DNA of 64,000 bases from CAYVBJ01 sp964415185 (lineage in GTDB: Bacteria; Bacteroidota; Rhodothermia; Balneolales; Balneolaceae). A model generated the notes under the pieces. The model made no database searches. It had not been told where the DNA came from and worked only from the letters and a program-made list of their open reading frames with translations. Shown piece by piece: positions 18,647-26,575 of the stretch. Location: positions 1-64,000 of the forward strand of contig CAYPZI010000003.1 of assembly GCA_964415185.1 (NCBI GenBank), given 5' to 3'. Made by a program: the position numbers and the translations under genes. Position 1 is the stretch's first letter, and each line of letters begins with the position of its first letter.

Positions 18647-19743
18647 GATAGTACTCTCTTATTTATGATCCTGCCATTTGTTGTTACATAGTTCCTGAAA
18701 AGGTTGGCAGATAAACACGAATGAACAGGGCAGACCAAAACTTGATCCCGGCTTTTCAGGCTATCAAAATCCTGCTGATTCGAAATCGGGATTGTTCCGT
18801 GCTCCTGAGATAAAGCCCTTATGTGATGGCCGTTTGTCTGCACTAGATTACTGCTCATTGATTCACGGCTAAAAGCAAGGCCAAAGGAGGGAGTATTTCC
18901 CACAGTTATGTAATCTTTGGAAAAATGCACAGCACCTCCATGTATTACAACTCTTGAAGGTGAGTGGTTTGACTCGGCTATGGGGCAGATTAAAAAATAT
19001 GCAACATCTTTCAGGCTGCAACTTCCAATATTAACCTGCATAAGGTCGTAAAAAACAAAATTTCCAGGTGAAATTTCTGTGGCCGGCGAGAATGTATCCA
19101 GAGTACTGCAAGACGGGGTATCACCGACAGAAAGTTCAGCACCAGCGAAATCTTCTTTTAGCTTTTTAAGCGCTTCAAAAGACGGCTTTATGATATTTTT
19201 GATTTCATTGCCACTTCCTGCCCGGTAAGTTCGTCCATCATGAACATAAAACCCGTGAAATGTACATTTTTTACTTTTCCCAATTTTTTTTACAAGCATA
19301 TCAAGTGCTGTAAAGTCATCAGAAGGGACGCCTGTACGATTGTACCCGGCATCGATTTCTATATAAATCTTCACAGGTCGATTCAATTTGGAGTCGAGAA
19401 AGGAAACACAATCAAGGTTGTTTACAAAGAGCCGGAGATCAGCGGATTTAGCCAGCAGCCCATTGATTTGATTGATTTGTGAATGATAAAAAGGAAAGGC
19501 GATGGTTATATTTTTCCAGCCGTCATTCATAAAGTAAGCAGCCATTTCAGGTGTCGAAACCGTAATTCCATCCGAATCATGATCTCTGAACCAATTTCCA
19601 ATTTCTGCCGATTGATGTGTTTTAAAGTGTGGCCTGAATTTCACTCCTGCCTTCGACGCTTTCCGGACCATAATTTCTATATTTCGCCTGCATATATCTT
19701 CATCAACTATGGCAATCGGACGGTTAACGGAATCTAAATTCAT
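18643..19743 (-). CDS. Fold-III PLP enzyme, D-serine dehydratase / D-threonine aldolase-like
   Basis: 366 residues with an alanine-racemase-type N-terminal barrel. The PLP lysine is Lys41 in FRPHFKTHQ; strand ends KIYIEIDAGYNRTG and GFYVHDGRTY follow. The C-terminal domain carries the metal-site HxC of the DSD1/D-threonine-aldolase family (His341 and Cys343 in CPVHSC) after SQEHG. Members remove water or an aldehyde from D-beta-hydroxy amino acids using PLP and a divalent metal; the exact substrate cannot be read from sequence. It is first in a two-gene unit. Confidence 0.82.
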   Translation of the reverse strand: MNLDSVNRPIAIVDEDICRRNIEIMVRKASKAGVKFRPHFKTHQSAEIGNWFRDHDSDGITVSTPEMAAYFMNDGWKNITIAFPFYHSQINQINGLLAKSADLRLFVNNLDCVSFLDSKLNRPVKIYIEIDAGYNRTGVPSDDFTALDMLVKKIGKSKKCTFHGFYVHDGRTYRAGSGNEIKNIIKPSFEALKKLKEDFAGAELSVGDTPSCSTLDTFSPATEISPGNFVFYDLMQVNIGSCSLKDVAYFLICPIAESNHSPSRVVIHGGAVHFSKDYITVGNTPSFGLAFSRESMSSNLVQTNGHHIRALSQEHGTIPISNQQDFDSLKSRDQVLVCPVHSCLSANLFRNYVTTNGRIINKRVLS

Positions 19744-19861
19744 TTCAGAACTTAATTTTTGTTATAGGTAAATTTTTATACGAAATGGTAATGATACATA
19801 ATTTCTGTTTCAACAAATGATTGAACTGACTATTTTGTTTTTATAGCAAAATCAAAATTTT

Positions 19862-19867
19862 GGAGGT
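19862..19867 (+). promoter_or_regulatory. Strong Shine-Dalgarno site deciding the start at 19875
   Basis: GGAGGT lies 7 bases before the ATG at 19875. A longer frame could start at TTG 19860, but that would put the Shine-Dalgarno inside the coding sequence, so the ATG is the start. Such a strong site is uncommon among the starts examined in this window. Confidence 0.7.
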
Positions 19868-19874
19868 AAAAATT

Positions 19875-20174
19875 ATGTACAGAGATTTGGCAGAAGCAAT
19901 TGAAAGCCTGAAAGAAAGCGGAATAAAAAATCTGTTCACAGGTAATAACGATGAAAAAGTAGTTGATAAATATCTTGCGGATTGTGATAAAATGAAAATT
20001 ATGGCTTGCTATGAATTTGAAGCAGGAACCAACCCTGGAGATGAGTCATCTGTTTATGTGATCGAAACTCCCGAAGGCGAAAAAAGGTATGTTGTACTTA
20101 GTTATGGTTCGTATGCAAACCCTCACAAAACAAAATTGATCGACACTATCCTCCAAAAAAATGAACCGAAATAA
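19875..20174 (+). CDS. Hypothetical protein, 99 residues
   Basis: A small soluble acidic protein with a helical N-terminus (YRDLAEAIESLKESGIKNLF), a single Cys-containing core (CDKMKIMACYEFEAG), and a strand-rich C-terminal half (SVYVIETPEGEKRYVVLSYG). There is no signal peptide or membrane helix. The strong Shine-Dalgarno and a plausible codon pattern support a real gene. It stands alone between two minus-strand genes. I do not recognise the family. Confidence 0.65.
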   Translation: MYRDLAEAIESLKESGIKNLFTGNNDEKVVDKYLADCDKMKIMACYEFEAGTNPGDESSVYVIETPEGEKRYVVLSYGSYANPHKTKLIDTILQKNEPK

Positions 20175-20182
20175 CATTATTA

Positions 20183-21016
20183 TTATCTGAGAGGATTCAG
20201 AAACCGATAAATACCTGATGCACTTGTGGCTTGAGATTCTTCTTTTTCTGTAAGGGAAAGTGTTCGCTCCCAGGAACCGTAAACGGGATTAGGCAGAACA
20301 AACCATCGTGTACCTATAAAACTCTCATAATTTTCTATCATCTGCTTTCTTACTAAAGGCGAGTGTTCTTTTGCGGGCAAAAAATCATTTAAATCATCGC
20401 CGACCATCATGAGTATTCGATAGCGGGCCGCTACCCATTTCCTGCGATTTATTTTGGAACTCGTCCATGTAGCTCTTTCTCCCTTCAATAAAACCGTACG
20501 GATCCTGTCGTGCATTGGAAAACCATGCATTTTGAGATTATCAATGGTATCAGCCATGAGGTTAGCATCCCTGTTGGAAACATAAAAAACCCTGATACCA
20601 AGTGAATCAGCCATTTTTGTAAACTTGACAGCACCCTTGATAGCTGTTGCATTGCTTTCATATACCCAATCGGCCCATGATTCTTCGGAAAATGAATTGT
20701 TATCGAGGATCAACCTGGCTTGGTAGTAAGAATTGTCCAGAACCGTTTCGTCTATGTCTAAAACAATTGCAGGCGGTAATTTTGAAAATCCGGAATGCTG
20801 CTCAACAGAAGCAGTCCAGCTTGAATCTACAAGTGCTTCGGCAAGGTTGGCTTCAGCCTGTTTGTAAGTTTGAAGCGTAATGGCTTCATATTCTGCAGAA
20901 TTCTGAACCCACAAGGTGGCCATAAGCGAAGGGTCATCATTCCGGGAAGCGATATTCAAAACCTGAGTTGTAGCTATAAAAGAAAATAATGCAAGTATTA
21001 AGTAGGTGCGTTTCAT
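20183..21016 (-). CDS. HAD-family acid phosphatase, class C / e(P4)-like
   Basis: 277 residues with a signal peptide and the HAD signature DIDETVLDN (nucleophile Asp87, acid-base Asp89). The long N-terminal helical region containing LWVQNSAEYEAITLQTY and the FYVSNRD and MMVGDDLNDF segments are those of the e(P4) lipoprotein family, which dephosphorylates nucleotides (NMN and 5'-nucleotides) outside the cytoplasm. Unlike typical e(P4), there is no lipobox Cys at the signal end, so this is likely a soluble periplasmic protein. Together with nupC and tdk it would complete extracellular nucleotide scavenging. Confidence 0.88.
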   Translation of the reverse strand: MKRTYLILALFSFIATTQVLNIASRNDDPSLMATLWVQNSAEYEAITLQTYKQAEANLAEALVDSSWTASVEQHSGFSKLPPAIVLDIDETVLDNSYYQARLILDNNSFSEESWADWVYESNATAIKGAVKFTKMADSLGIRVFYVSNRDANLMADTIDNLKMHGFPMHDRIRTVLLKGERATWTSSKINRRKWVAARYRILMMVGDDLNDFLPAKEHSPLVRKQMIENYESFIGTRWFVLPNPVYGSWERTLSLTEKEESQATSASGIYRFLNPLR

Positions 21017-21101
21017 TAATCGAAAATTTGTTGAATGTTAGGAGCGTAAAAATAGTGAATCCTCTTCATTGAAAAGAATATTTATTCTTATCTTCAGACA
21101 G

Positions 21102-21551
21102 ATGAAAAAAAGTAAGTCATTTGCAAAAAAATTGATCGGACGGATAGAGTATGTCAGCTTTCCGGAATGGAATATGTCTGATATTGAGGCTAAAATTGAT
21201 ACTGGTGCCTATACGTCAAGTTTGCATTGCCACCATGTCGAGACATATAGCGAAGATGGTGTAAAAATGGTAAAATTTTTTCTGCTTGATCCCGATCATC
21301 CCGAATATGAAAAAATACCCCAACAAACGCAGGTTAAGAATATCCGGAATGTAAAAAGTTCAAATGGACAGGTAGAACAAAGAATCGCCATTAAGACCGT
21401 AATGAAAATTGCCGGCAAATCTTATAAAATAGAATTAACATTGGCCGACCGTTCGAAAATGAAATACCCTGTTCTGCTTGGACGCCGGTTCCTTCAAAAC
21501 AGGTTTTTAGTAGATGTATCAGGAAAATTTTTAAATAATAACAGTAACTAA
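21102..21551 (+). CDS. Retropepsin-like protease of the RimK-associated Zn_protease family
   Basis: 149 residues. The Asp-Thr-Gly motif in AKIDTGAYTSSLHC and the later VLLGRRFLQNRFLVDVSGKF are the family signature (PF05618, historically called ATP-dependent zinc protease; structurally retropepsin-like). Members are commonly encoded next to RimK-like ATP-grasp ligases, as here: the stop is directly followed by the ligase ATG. A role in cleaving or regulating ligase products has been proposed for the family; the target is unknown. I used the ATG at 21102; the longer TTG frame from 21069 adds only a short hydrophobic leader. Confidence 0.82.
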   Translation: MKKSKSFAKKLIGRIEYVSFPEWNMSDIEAKIDTGAYTSSLHCHHVETYSEDGVKMVKFFLLDPDHPEYEKIPQQTQVKNIRNVKSSNGQVEQRIAIKTVMKIAGKSYKIELTLADRSKMKYPVLLGRRFLQNRFLVDVSGKFLNNNSN

Positions 21552-22487
21552 ATGAGCAGTAATAGGTTAAGAATTTTAATTTTATCCAGAAATAAATCGA
21601 TTTATTCAACAAGCCGATTAACAGAAGAAATTGAAAACAGGGGACACAACTGTTTGGTACTTGATCATTTGAAATGTGATATCGTCATTGAGCAAGACCG
21701 TCCAAGTGTTTACTATCAGGGTGAAGAGATAACGGGTATAGACGCAGTAATCCCGAGGATAGGTGCATCTGTTACATTTTACGGAACCGCGGTTGTCAGG
21801 CAATTTGAAATGATGAATATATTTACTTCGGTTGAGTCTCAGGCTCTGGTAAGATCGCGCGATAAATTGCGAAGCCTTCAAATACTTGCCAGGTCCGGAA
21901 TAGGATTGCCAAAAACGGTATTTACCAACTATTCAAAGGAAGTTAAAAAAATAATTGAAAGTGTGGGTGGCGCGCCATTAATTGTGAAACTGCTTGAAGG
22001 CACCCAGGGGTACGGAGTTGTACTGGCGCCTACACGCAAGGCGGCCGAGTCGATCATAGATGCATTTCACAGTATGAAAGCGAGAATAATTGTCCAGGAA
22101 TTCATCGAAGAGGCCGGGGGAGCTGATATAAGGGCTTTTATAGTAGACAATAAAGTGGTTGGAGCTATGAAACGACAAGGCAAAGATGGGGAATTCAGAT
22201 CCAATTTGCATCAGGGGGGAAGCGGTACGATTATAAAGCTAAGTTCAAAAGAAAAAAAAGCCGCCCTAACAGCAGCAAAAGCTATGGGCCTTTCAGTTGC
22301 AGGGGTAGACCTGTTACAGTCTAAAAGAGGCCCGCTTGTACTTGAAGTAAATTCTTCTCCGGGAATTGAAGGCATAGAGAAAGTAACCGAAAAGAATATT
22401 GCAGGTGAAATTATAGACTTTGTTGAGAAAAGAGTTACTATGCAGCGATCCCGGAAAAAACGGAAGAAAATCAGTTCGAATGCCTGA
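21552..22487 (+). CDS. RimK-like ATP-grasp amino-acid ligase
   Basis: 311 residues with the ATP-grasp layout: an N-terminal domain with DAVIPRIGASVTFYGTAV, an ATP-binding PLIVKLLEGTQGYGV, and the metal-binding end GVDLLQ and LEVNSSPGIEGI. This is very close to E. coli RimK, which adds glutamates to ribosomal protein S6 or makes poly-alpha-glutamate. A basic C-terminal tail (RSRKKRKK) extends beyond the core. It starts exactly after the protease stop and overlaps the hydrolase gene start, so the three form a tight operon. Confidence 0.92.
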   Translation: MSSNRLRILILSRNKSIYSTSRLTEEIENRGHNCLVLDHLKCDIVIEQDRPSVYYQGEEITGIDAVIPRIGASVTFYGTAVVRQFEMMNIFTSVESQALVRSRDKLRSLQILARSGIGLPKTVFTNYSKEVKKIIESVGGAPLIVKLLEGTQGYGVVLAPTRKAAESIIDAFHSMKARIIVQEFIEEAGGADIRAFIVDNKVVGAMKRQGKDGEFRSNLHQGGSGTIIKLSSKEKKAALTAAKAMGLSVAGVDLLQSKRGPLVLEVNSSPGIEGIEKVTEKNIAGEIIDFVEKRVTMQRSRKKRKKISSNA

Positions 22488-23430
22488 GCATATAATAATG
22501 ATCAACAATACTGAAATTGGCCAGGGCCATTCGGTAAATCTCAATCTTACAATTGCAAGGCTTCCCACTCATACTGAAATTGATTTACCGGTAAGGGTAA
22601 TACGCGCCGAAAAACCGGGGCCTGTAATACTTTTGACAGGAGGATTGCACGGGGATGAAATTAACGGAATCGAAATTATTCGACGCCTTTTGTCCAATCA
22701 CTTAAATGAGCTGCAAAGAGGAACCATTATTGCCATTCCCCTTGTGAATATTTATGGATTTATACAGAATGTGAGGGGTGTGCCTGACGGCAAGGATATA
22801 AACAGAAGTTTTCCCGGAAATAAAACCGGATCGCTTGCAAACTTTGTCGCTTATATTTTGATGAGTGAAATAATTCCTCAAATAGATTATGGAATTGATT
22901 TTCACACAGGCGGGGCGAGCAGGGCAAACTATCCGCAGCTTCGATGCACATTCAACATTGAAAAAAATATTGAACTTGCCAAAGCTTTTAACCCGCCGGT
23001 GATTCTGCATTCCGGTTTAATAGAAAAATCATTCAGAAAAGCAGCTTTTAAAAAAGGAAAGCATATTTTGGTTTTTGAAACCGGCGAATCATTGAGATAT
23101 GATGAATTCGGTATACAGGAAGCAATAGACGGCACACTCAGGATGTTGCATTATCTTGATATGATTGGGGATTCTCCGGAGCCTGGAATTATGACAGAGA
23201 TTTACAGTAAAAGCACATGGATCAGGGCAAAATATGCGGGATTATTCAGGCCGAGGGTGCAATTGGGAGACCATATAAAAAAACGTCAACTTGTAGGAAG
23301 AATAACCGACCCATTTGGAATGGAGACCTTTAAAATCCAATCAAAGCAAGAGGGGCGGGTAATCGGTTTAAATAACAATCCCGTAATCCACAAAGGGGAT
23401 GCATTAATTCATGTAGCATTTAAAAATTAG
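22480..23430 (+). CDS. AstE/aspartoacylase-family zinc hydrolase
   Basis: 316 residues of the succinylglutamate desuccinylase/aspartoacylase family. Zinc ligands are visible as His and Glu in GGLHGDEINGIEII and His in DFHTGG. A C-terminal beta domain contains GLFRPRVQLGDHIKKRQ, as in carboxypeptidase-like deacylases. These enzymes cut an amide bond at an acyl amino acid. The start at 22480 overlaps the ligase stop by 8 bp; the further-upstream in-frame start at 22420 is unlikely. The neighbours suggest removal of an amino acid or acyl group from a ligase product, but this is inference. Confidence 0.85.
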   Translation: MPEHIIMINNTEIGQGHSVNLNLTIARLPTHTEIDLPVRVIRAEKPGPVILLTGGLHGDEINGIEIIRRLLSNHLNELQRGTIIAIPLVNIYGFIQNVRGVPDGKDINRSFPGNKTGSLANFVAYILMSEIIPQIDYGIDFHTGGASRANYPQLRCTFNIEKNIELAKAFNPPVILHSGLIEKSFRKAAFKKGKHILVFETGESLRYDEFGIQEAIDGTLRMLHYLDMIGDSPEPGIMTEIYSKSTWIRAKYAGLFRPRVQLGDHIKKRQLVGRITDPFGMETFKIQSKQEGRVIGLNNNPVIHKGDALIHVAFKN

Positions 23431-23434
23431 AGTA

Positions 23435-23764
23435 ATGAAGCCAGACCTTTTATTTCATATAACAACCAAACGAAGATGGTTTGAAAATACATCGGAAGGA
23501 TGGTATAAACCGGAAAAGGCATATGAGGATTTCAGGATCGATTTGTTGAGTGCAGAAAATCTGAAACCGGTTTTAAATACCAAATACAAAGGATACAAGC
23601 ACATTACTTTGATTGTTATTGACACGACAAGAATTGTGCACAATCTGCTTAGAGATGATAGCCACTATTATTTAAATAAGCCGTTAAATACAGATTCCGT
23701 TTTGGACAAGATAAAATTATCATCCGATAAACATGGATTGTTTGATATTGAAATCGAGACGTGA
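23435..23764 (+). CDS. DUF952-like small protein
   Basis: 109 residues. FHITTKRRWFENTSEGWYKPEKA followed by a strand HITLIVIDTTRIVHNLLR and YYLNKPLNTDSV fits the DUF952 pattern (an HI-T opening, an LLVID strand and a P-L ending), a family of small proteins of unknown function. It starts 4 bp after the hydrolase gene and is probably the last gene of that operon. A weak dyad with a T run follows its stop. Confidence 0.55.
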   Translation: MKPDLLFHITTKRRWFENTSEGWYKPEKAYEDFRIDLLSAENLKPVLNTKYKGYKHITLIVIDTTRIVHNLLRDDSHYYLNKPLNTDSVLDKIKLSSDKHGLFDIEIET

Positions 23765-23783
23765 TATCTAATTTTTTTATTAT

Positions 23784-23805
23784 ATAAGACAGAATAGTCT
23801 TTTAT
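23784..23805 (+). terminator. Candidate weak terminator after the DUF952-like gene
   Basis: Stem aagac (23786-23790) / gtctt (23797-23801) with a 6-base loop, followed by TTAT. It sits 20 bp after the DUF952-like stop and ahead of the TonB genes, so it is positioned to end the protease-ligase-hydrolase operon. The stem is short. Confidence 0.35.
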
Positions 23806-23920
23806 GAATTAAGCATATTTGTAATATACGTATTAATTAATTTATAAAAAATATTTAATGTTATTGTAGAATAGATTAAATTTAGATAAGGCAAATAAAA
23901 AAATGTCTCTCGATAAGCAG

Positions 23921-23928
23921 AGGAGGTG
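23921..23928 (+). promoter_or_regulatory. Strong Shine-Dalgarno before first TonB gene
   Basis: AGGAGGTG, 5 bases before the ATG at 23934. The same octamer precedes the second TonB paralogue at 24721-24728, showing that the duplication included the translation signal. Confidence 0.75.
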
Positions 23929-23933
23929 TTATT

Positions 23934-24623
23934 ATGTTACCTGTAATAAAAATTCAAAAAAGCCAGTCACTCAGAAAACTTTATCCCATTCTCTTTGAAA
24001 TCGGACTGATATTGTCATTACTTTTTACACTTTTCATGGTAAAAATCGATTTTTATCCGGCAGAGGAAGAAATTGAATACGAGGTAAAGCAGGAAGTTGT
24101 CCAGATAGAAGAAATTGAAATGACCAGGCAAGATACACCACCGCCGCCGCCACCCAGGCCACCCGTGCCGGTTGAAGTTCCAAATGATGAAATCATTGTT
24201 CAGGAGAAACTGAATTTTGATTCGGAACTGAATTTGTCTGATAAGCTGCACATACCGCCACCGCCGAAACCACAAGGGCCTGAGAAAGCTGAAGAGGGTG
24301 AAAATGAAATATTTGTAGTAGTTGAGCAAATGCCCGAACTCATAGGTGGTATAGCTTCGGTTATGAAAGAAATAGAATACCCGGAGATGGCTTTAAGGGC
24401 AGGAATTGAAGGAAGGGTAGTTGTTCAATTTGTGATTGATGAACAGGGAAATGTCGTAAACCCTGAAGTAATAAGGGGAATTGGCGGCGGATGTGATGAA
24501 GAAGCCGTCAGAGCCATTAAAAAAGCTAAATTTATACCGGGATTGCAACGAGGAGTACCCGTTAAAGTGAGATACAGTGTACCGATTACATTTAGTTTGG
24601 CATCGACAAAAAGTAGCAAATGA
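23934..24623 (+). CDS. TonB-family energy transducer, paralogue 1
   Basis: 229 residues: a short cytoplasmic start, one transmembrane helix (about 20-38), a glutamate-rich segment, a proline stretch (PPPPPPRPPVPVEVPNDEII), an acidic linker, and a C-terminal TonB domain (YPEMALRAGIEGRVVVQF, then VKVRYSVPITFSL). TonB proteins transmit the proton-motive force via ExbB/ExbD to outer-membrane receptors. No ExbB, ExbD or receptor gene is nearby, so the partner is unknown. The protein is very similar to the next gene product, including the GIGGGCDEEA segment. Confidence 0.85.
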   Translation: MLPVIKIQKSQSLRKLYPILFEIGLILSLLFTLFMVKIDFYPAEEEIEYEVKQEVVQIEEIEMTRQDTPPPPPPRPPVPVEVPNDEIIVQEKLNFDSELNLSDKLHIPPPPKPQGPEKAEEGENEIFVVVEQMPELIGGIASVMKEIEYPEMALRAGIEGRVVVQFVIDEQGNVVNPEVIRGIGGGCDEEAVRAIKKAKFIPGLQRGVPVKVRYSVPITFSLASTKSSK

Positions 24624-24672
24624 CACCAAACAACGGTACGGGAGTGAAATCCAGTATCGTTCTATCTAAAGT

Positions 24673-24697
24673 CCGGCTGGTTTGTGTAATCAGCCGG
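24673..24697 (+). promoter_or_regulatory. Hairpin between the two TonB genes
   Basis: A perfect 7-bp stem ccggctg (24673-24679) / cagccgg (24691-24697) with an 11-base loop lies 24 bp before the second Shine-Dalgarno. A competing pair tttgtg (24681-24686) / cacaaa (24700-24705) could form instead. It might be an attenuator, a processing site or a weak terminator; there is no T tract. Confidence 0.4.
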
Positions 24698-24720
24698 TCA
24701 CAAATCAAAGTTTAAAATTG

Positions 24721-24728
24721 AGGAGGTG
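24721..24728 (+). promoter_or_regulatory. Strong Shine-Dalgarno before second TonB gene
   Basis: AGGAGGTG immediately before the ATG at 24731, with only two bases between. It is identical to the site at 23921-23928 but closer to its start codon. Confidence 0.65.
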
Positions 24729-24730
24729 TC

Positions 24731-25414
24731 ATGAGTAGGTTAAAAAATTTAATTTCGCACAGCAGCAATCTGAAAAAATATTATTATATCCATTTTGAAA
24801 TGGGAATGATATTGTCACTGCTTTTCATGATCGCACTGTTCAAGATCGATTTTTATCCAGAAGAAAAAGAAATCGAATACGTAAAATCGGAAGAAATTGT
24901 GCAGGTAGAAGAGATTGAGAGAACGAGGCAGGAGTCTTTACCGCCGCCGCCACCGAGGCCGCCTGTGCCGGTTGAAGTTCCGAATGATGAAATTATTACA
25001 GACATTGATATAAATATTGATTCGGAATTAAATATCTATGACCAGCCGATTTTGTCGCAGGTTCCACCGAAAAAGGCAGAAACAAGTGAACAAGAAGAAG
25101 AGGATGATGAAATCTTTGTAATTGTTGAGGAGATGCCCAAACTCATTGGGGGAATTGCTTCAATAATGGAAGAAATTAAGTATCCTGAACTGGCCAGGAG
25201 AGCAAAAATTGAAGGAAGGGTCATTGTGGAATTTGTTGTTGATGAAAATGGGAATGTCTTGAACCCGAGAGTGATCAGGGGAATTGGCGGCGGATGTGAC
25301 GAAGAAGCTCTCAGAGTAGTTAAAAAGGCTAAATTCATCCCGGGTTTACAACGAGGAATGCCTGTTAAAGTAAGATACAATCTGCCGGTCACATTTATGC
25401 TTATGAATAAATAG
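24731..25414 (+). CDS. TonB-family energy transducer, paralogue 2
   Basis: 227 residues with the same layout as the upstream gene: one membrane helix, an EEIVQVEEIERTRQE segment, PPPPPRPPVPVEVPNDEII, an acidic linker and a C-terminal TonB domain ending VKVRYNLPVTFML. The two proteins match closely in the N-terminal helix, proline stretch and C-terminal domain; the linker after NDEII differs most, as expected if the copies span different distances or meet different partners. This is a tandem duplication separated by 107 bp. AT-rich dyads follow the stop. Confidence 0.85.
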   Translation: MSRLKNLISHSSNLKKYYYIHFEMGMILSLLFMIALFKIDFYPEEKEIEYVKSEEIVQVEEIERTRQESLPPPPPRPPVPVEVPNDEIITDIDINIDSELNIYDQPILSQVPPKKAETSEQEEEDDEIFVIVEEMPKLIGGIASIMEEIKYPELARRAKIEGRVIVEFVVDENGNVLNPRVIRGIGGGCDEEALRVVKKAKFIPGLQRGMPVKVRYNLPVTFMLMNK

Positions 25415-25483
25415 CGTATAATATATATTATGTAAAGTTATATTATATATATCATGGGCGCCTACCCACCGCCCCCTGATTAG

Positions 25484-25948
25484 TTAGTCGGATAATGATT
25501 TCACCAACTTTTTAAAGTCCGGTAATTTTCCGGCATCCTCCAATACTTCGGCATACCTGATTTTTCCGCCCTTCCCAATTACAAAGGCCGATCTTTTTGC
25601 AACCCCTTTCATTCCAAAAAATTCATCGTAAAGACATCCATATTTTTCAGCTGCCTTTTTGTTGAAATCGCTTAGCAACTGAAAATTGAGGTTTTGAGAT
25701 TTTTTAAATTCTTTCAACGTAAAAAAACTGTCCACACTGATTCCAAAAACCTCGGCATCCAGGGATTCATAAATTTTCATATTATCTCTCGTTCTGCACA
25801 ACTCATCCGTACAGACACTTGTAAAAGCAAGTGGAAAAAACAAAAGTACTACATTCTTAGTTTTATGGGTTTTGGAAAGTGTAACCTCTTTCCCTTCGCT
25901 GTTTTTAAGTGTAAAGTCGGGGGCATTCATTCCCTTTTCAATTTTCAT
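25484..25948 (-). CDS. Peroxiredoxin (AhpC/TSA type, AhpE/BCP-like)
   Basis: 154 residues with the thioredoxin-like peroxiredoxin fold. The active-site segment is FPLAFTSVCTDELC, with peroxidatic Cys46 and a possible resolving Cys51 (the CxxxxC spacing of BCP-type atypical 2-Cys enzymes). It reduces peroxides in the cytoplasm with electrons from thioredoxin or a similar donor. No signal peptide. It is 7 bp downstream of a membrane-protein gene on the same strand. Confidence 0.9.
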   Translation of the reverse strand: MKIEKGMNAPDFTLKNSEGKEVTLSKTHKTKNVVLLFFPLAFTSVCTDELCRTRDNMKIYESLDAEVFGISVDSFFTLKEFKKSQNLNFQLLSDFNKKAAEKYGCLYDEFFGMKGVAKRSAFVIGKGGKIRYAEVLEDAGKLPDFKKLVKSLSD

Positions 25949-25955
25949 AATTTGT

Positions 25956-26552
25956 TCAGTTAGTTTTTAATGTTAGGTCGTTGTACAACTCAGTAAATCC
26001 AATTACTACAGGTATCATTCCCAGGCTTAAAGGTACATCGATAACCCACCCGATTTCAGATATGTAATAAACACTTAAAATTTTATAGATAAATGATATG
26101 GCCAGGAGAACCAAACCCGATAAAAATGCAAAAACGTATCTTTTATTTTTATTTAGCAAAATCAGAATTAAAAATGATACAATTACCGCAGCTGTGCCGA
26201 GCAACATGGCAATCAGAAAACTGACACTCTCATTTGTCACTCCCAGTGGAAAAAGGATGTAAGCGAAAAAGGGAAAAAAGACAAAAAAATAGGGAAATCC
26301 GTTTTGTCCCCGGATACTATTGCGAAGCAGAATCATTTCGATTGAAAGTAAACCGCAAAACGAAATTATACGTGCATGTGAACCGTATGCGGATACAATG
26401 TTCGTCGTGGCATCAAAATCAAGATATAAAAACAAAAGCCCTGACAGCGAAAGCAAGGTCAGAAAATATGTTGCCCCTGATTTATTCAGCTTAAATGTGA
26501 GATAGAGAATTGAAATTATTGTGCATACAATAACGAGAATCTGACTCCACAC
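25956..26552 (-). CDS. Polytopic membrane protein, unknown function
   Basis: 198 residues with about six to seven predicted transmembrane helices and short loops. There is no recognisable transporter or enzyme motif; the only charged cluster is NKNKR between helices. The amino-acid pattern fits a true membrane protein. It lies between an orphan soluble gene and the peroxiredoxin gene, all minus strand, and may be in their operon. Confidence 0.6.
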   Translation of the reverse strand: MWSQILVIVCTIISILYLTFKLNKSGATYFLTLLSLSGLLFLYLDFDATTNIVSAYGSHARIISFCGLLSIEMILLRNSIRGQNGFPYFFVFFPFFAYILFPLGVTNESVSFLIAMLLGTAAVIVSFLILILLNKNKRYVFAFLSGLVLLAISFIYKILSVYYISEIGWVIDVPLSLGMIPVVIGFTELYNDLTLKTN

Positions 26553-26575
26553 TTTAAGTATCCTCTGTTTTAATA

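Noticed and set aside
19744..19874. Bacteroidota-type promoter (TTG / TAnnTTTG) before the orphan gene
   Set aside because: Only a partial -7 match (TATTTTG) was found, and the right spacing could not be supported.
22420..22479. Longer start for the AstE-like hydrolase
   Set aside because: It runs deep into the ligase gene; the ATG at 22480 gives the normal family N-terminus and a short overlap.
25418..25456. AT hairpin after the second TonB gene as a firm terminator
   Set aside because: The sequence is nearly pure TA alternation and can pair in many registers, so it is not distinctive.
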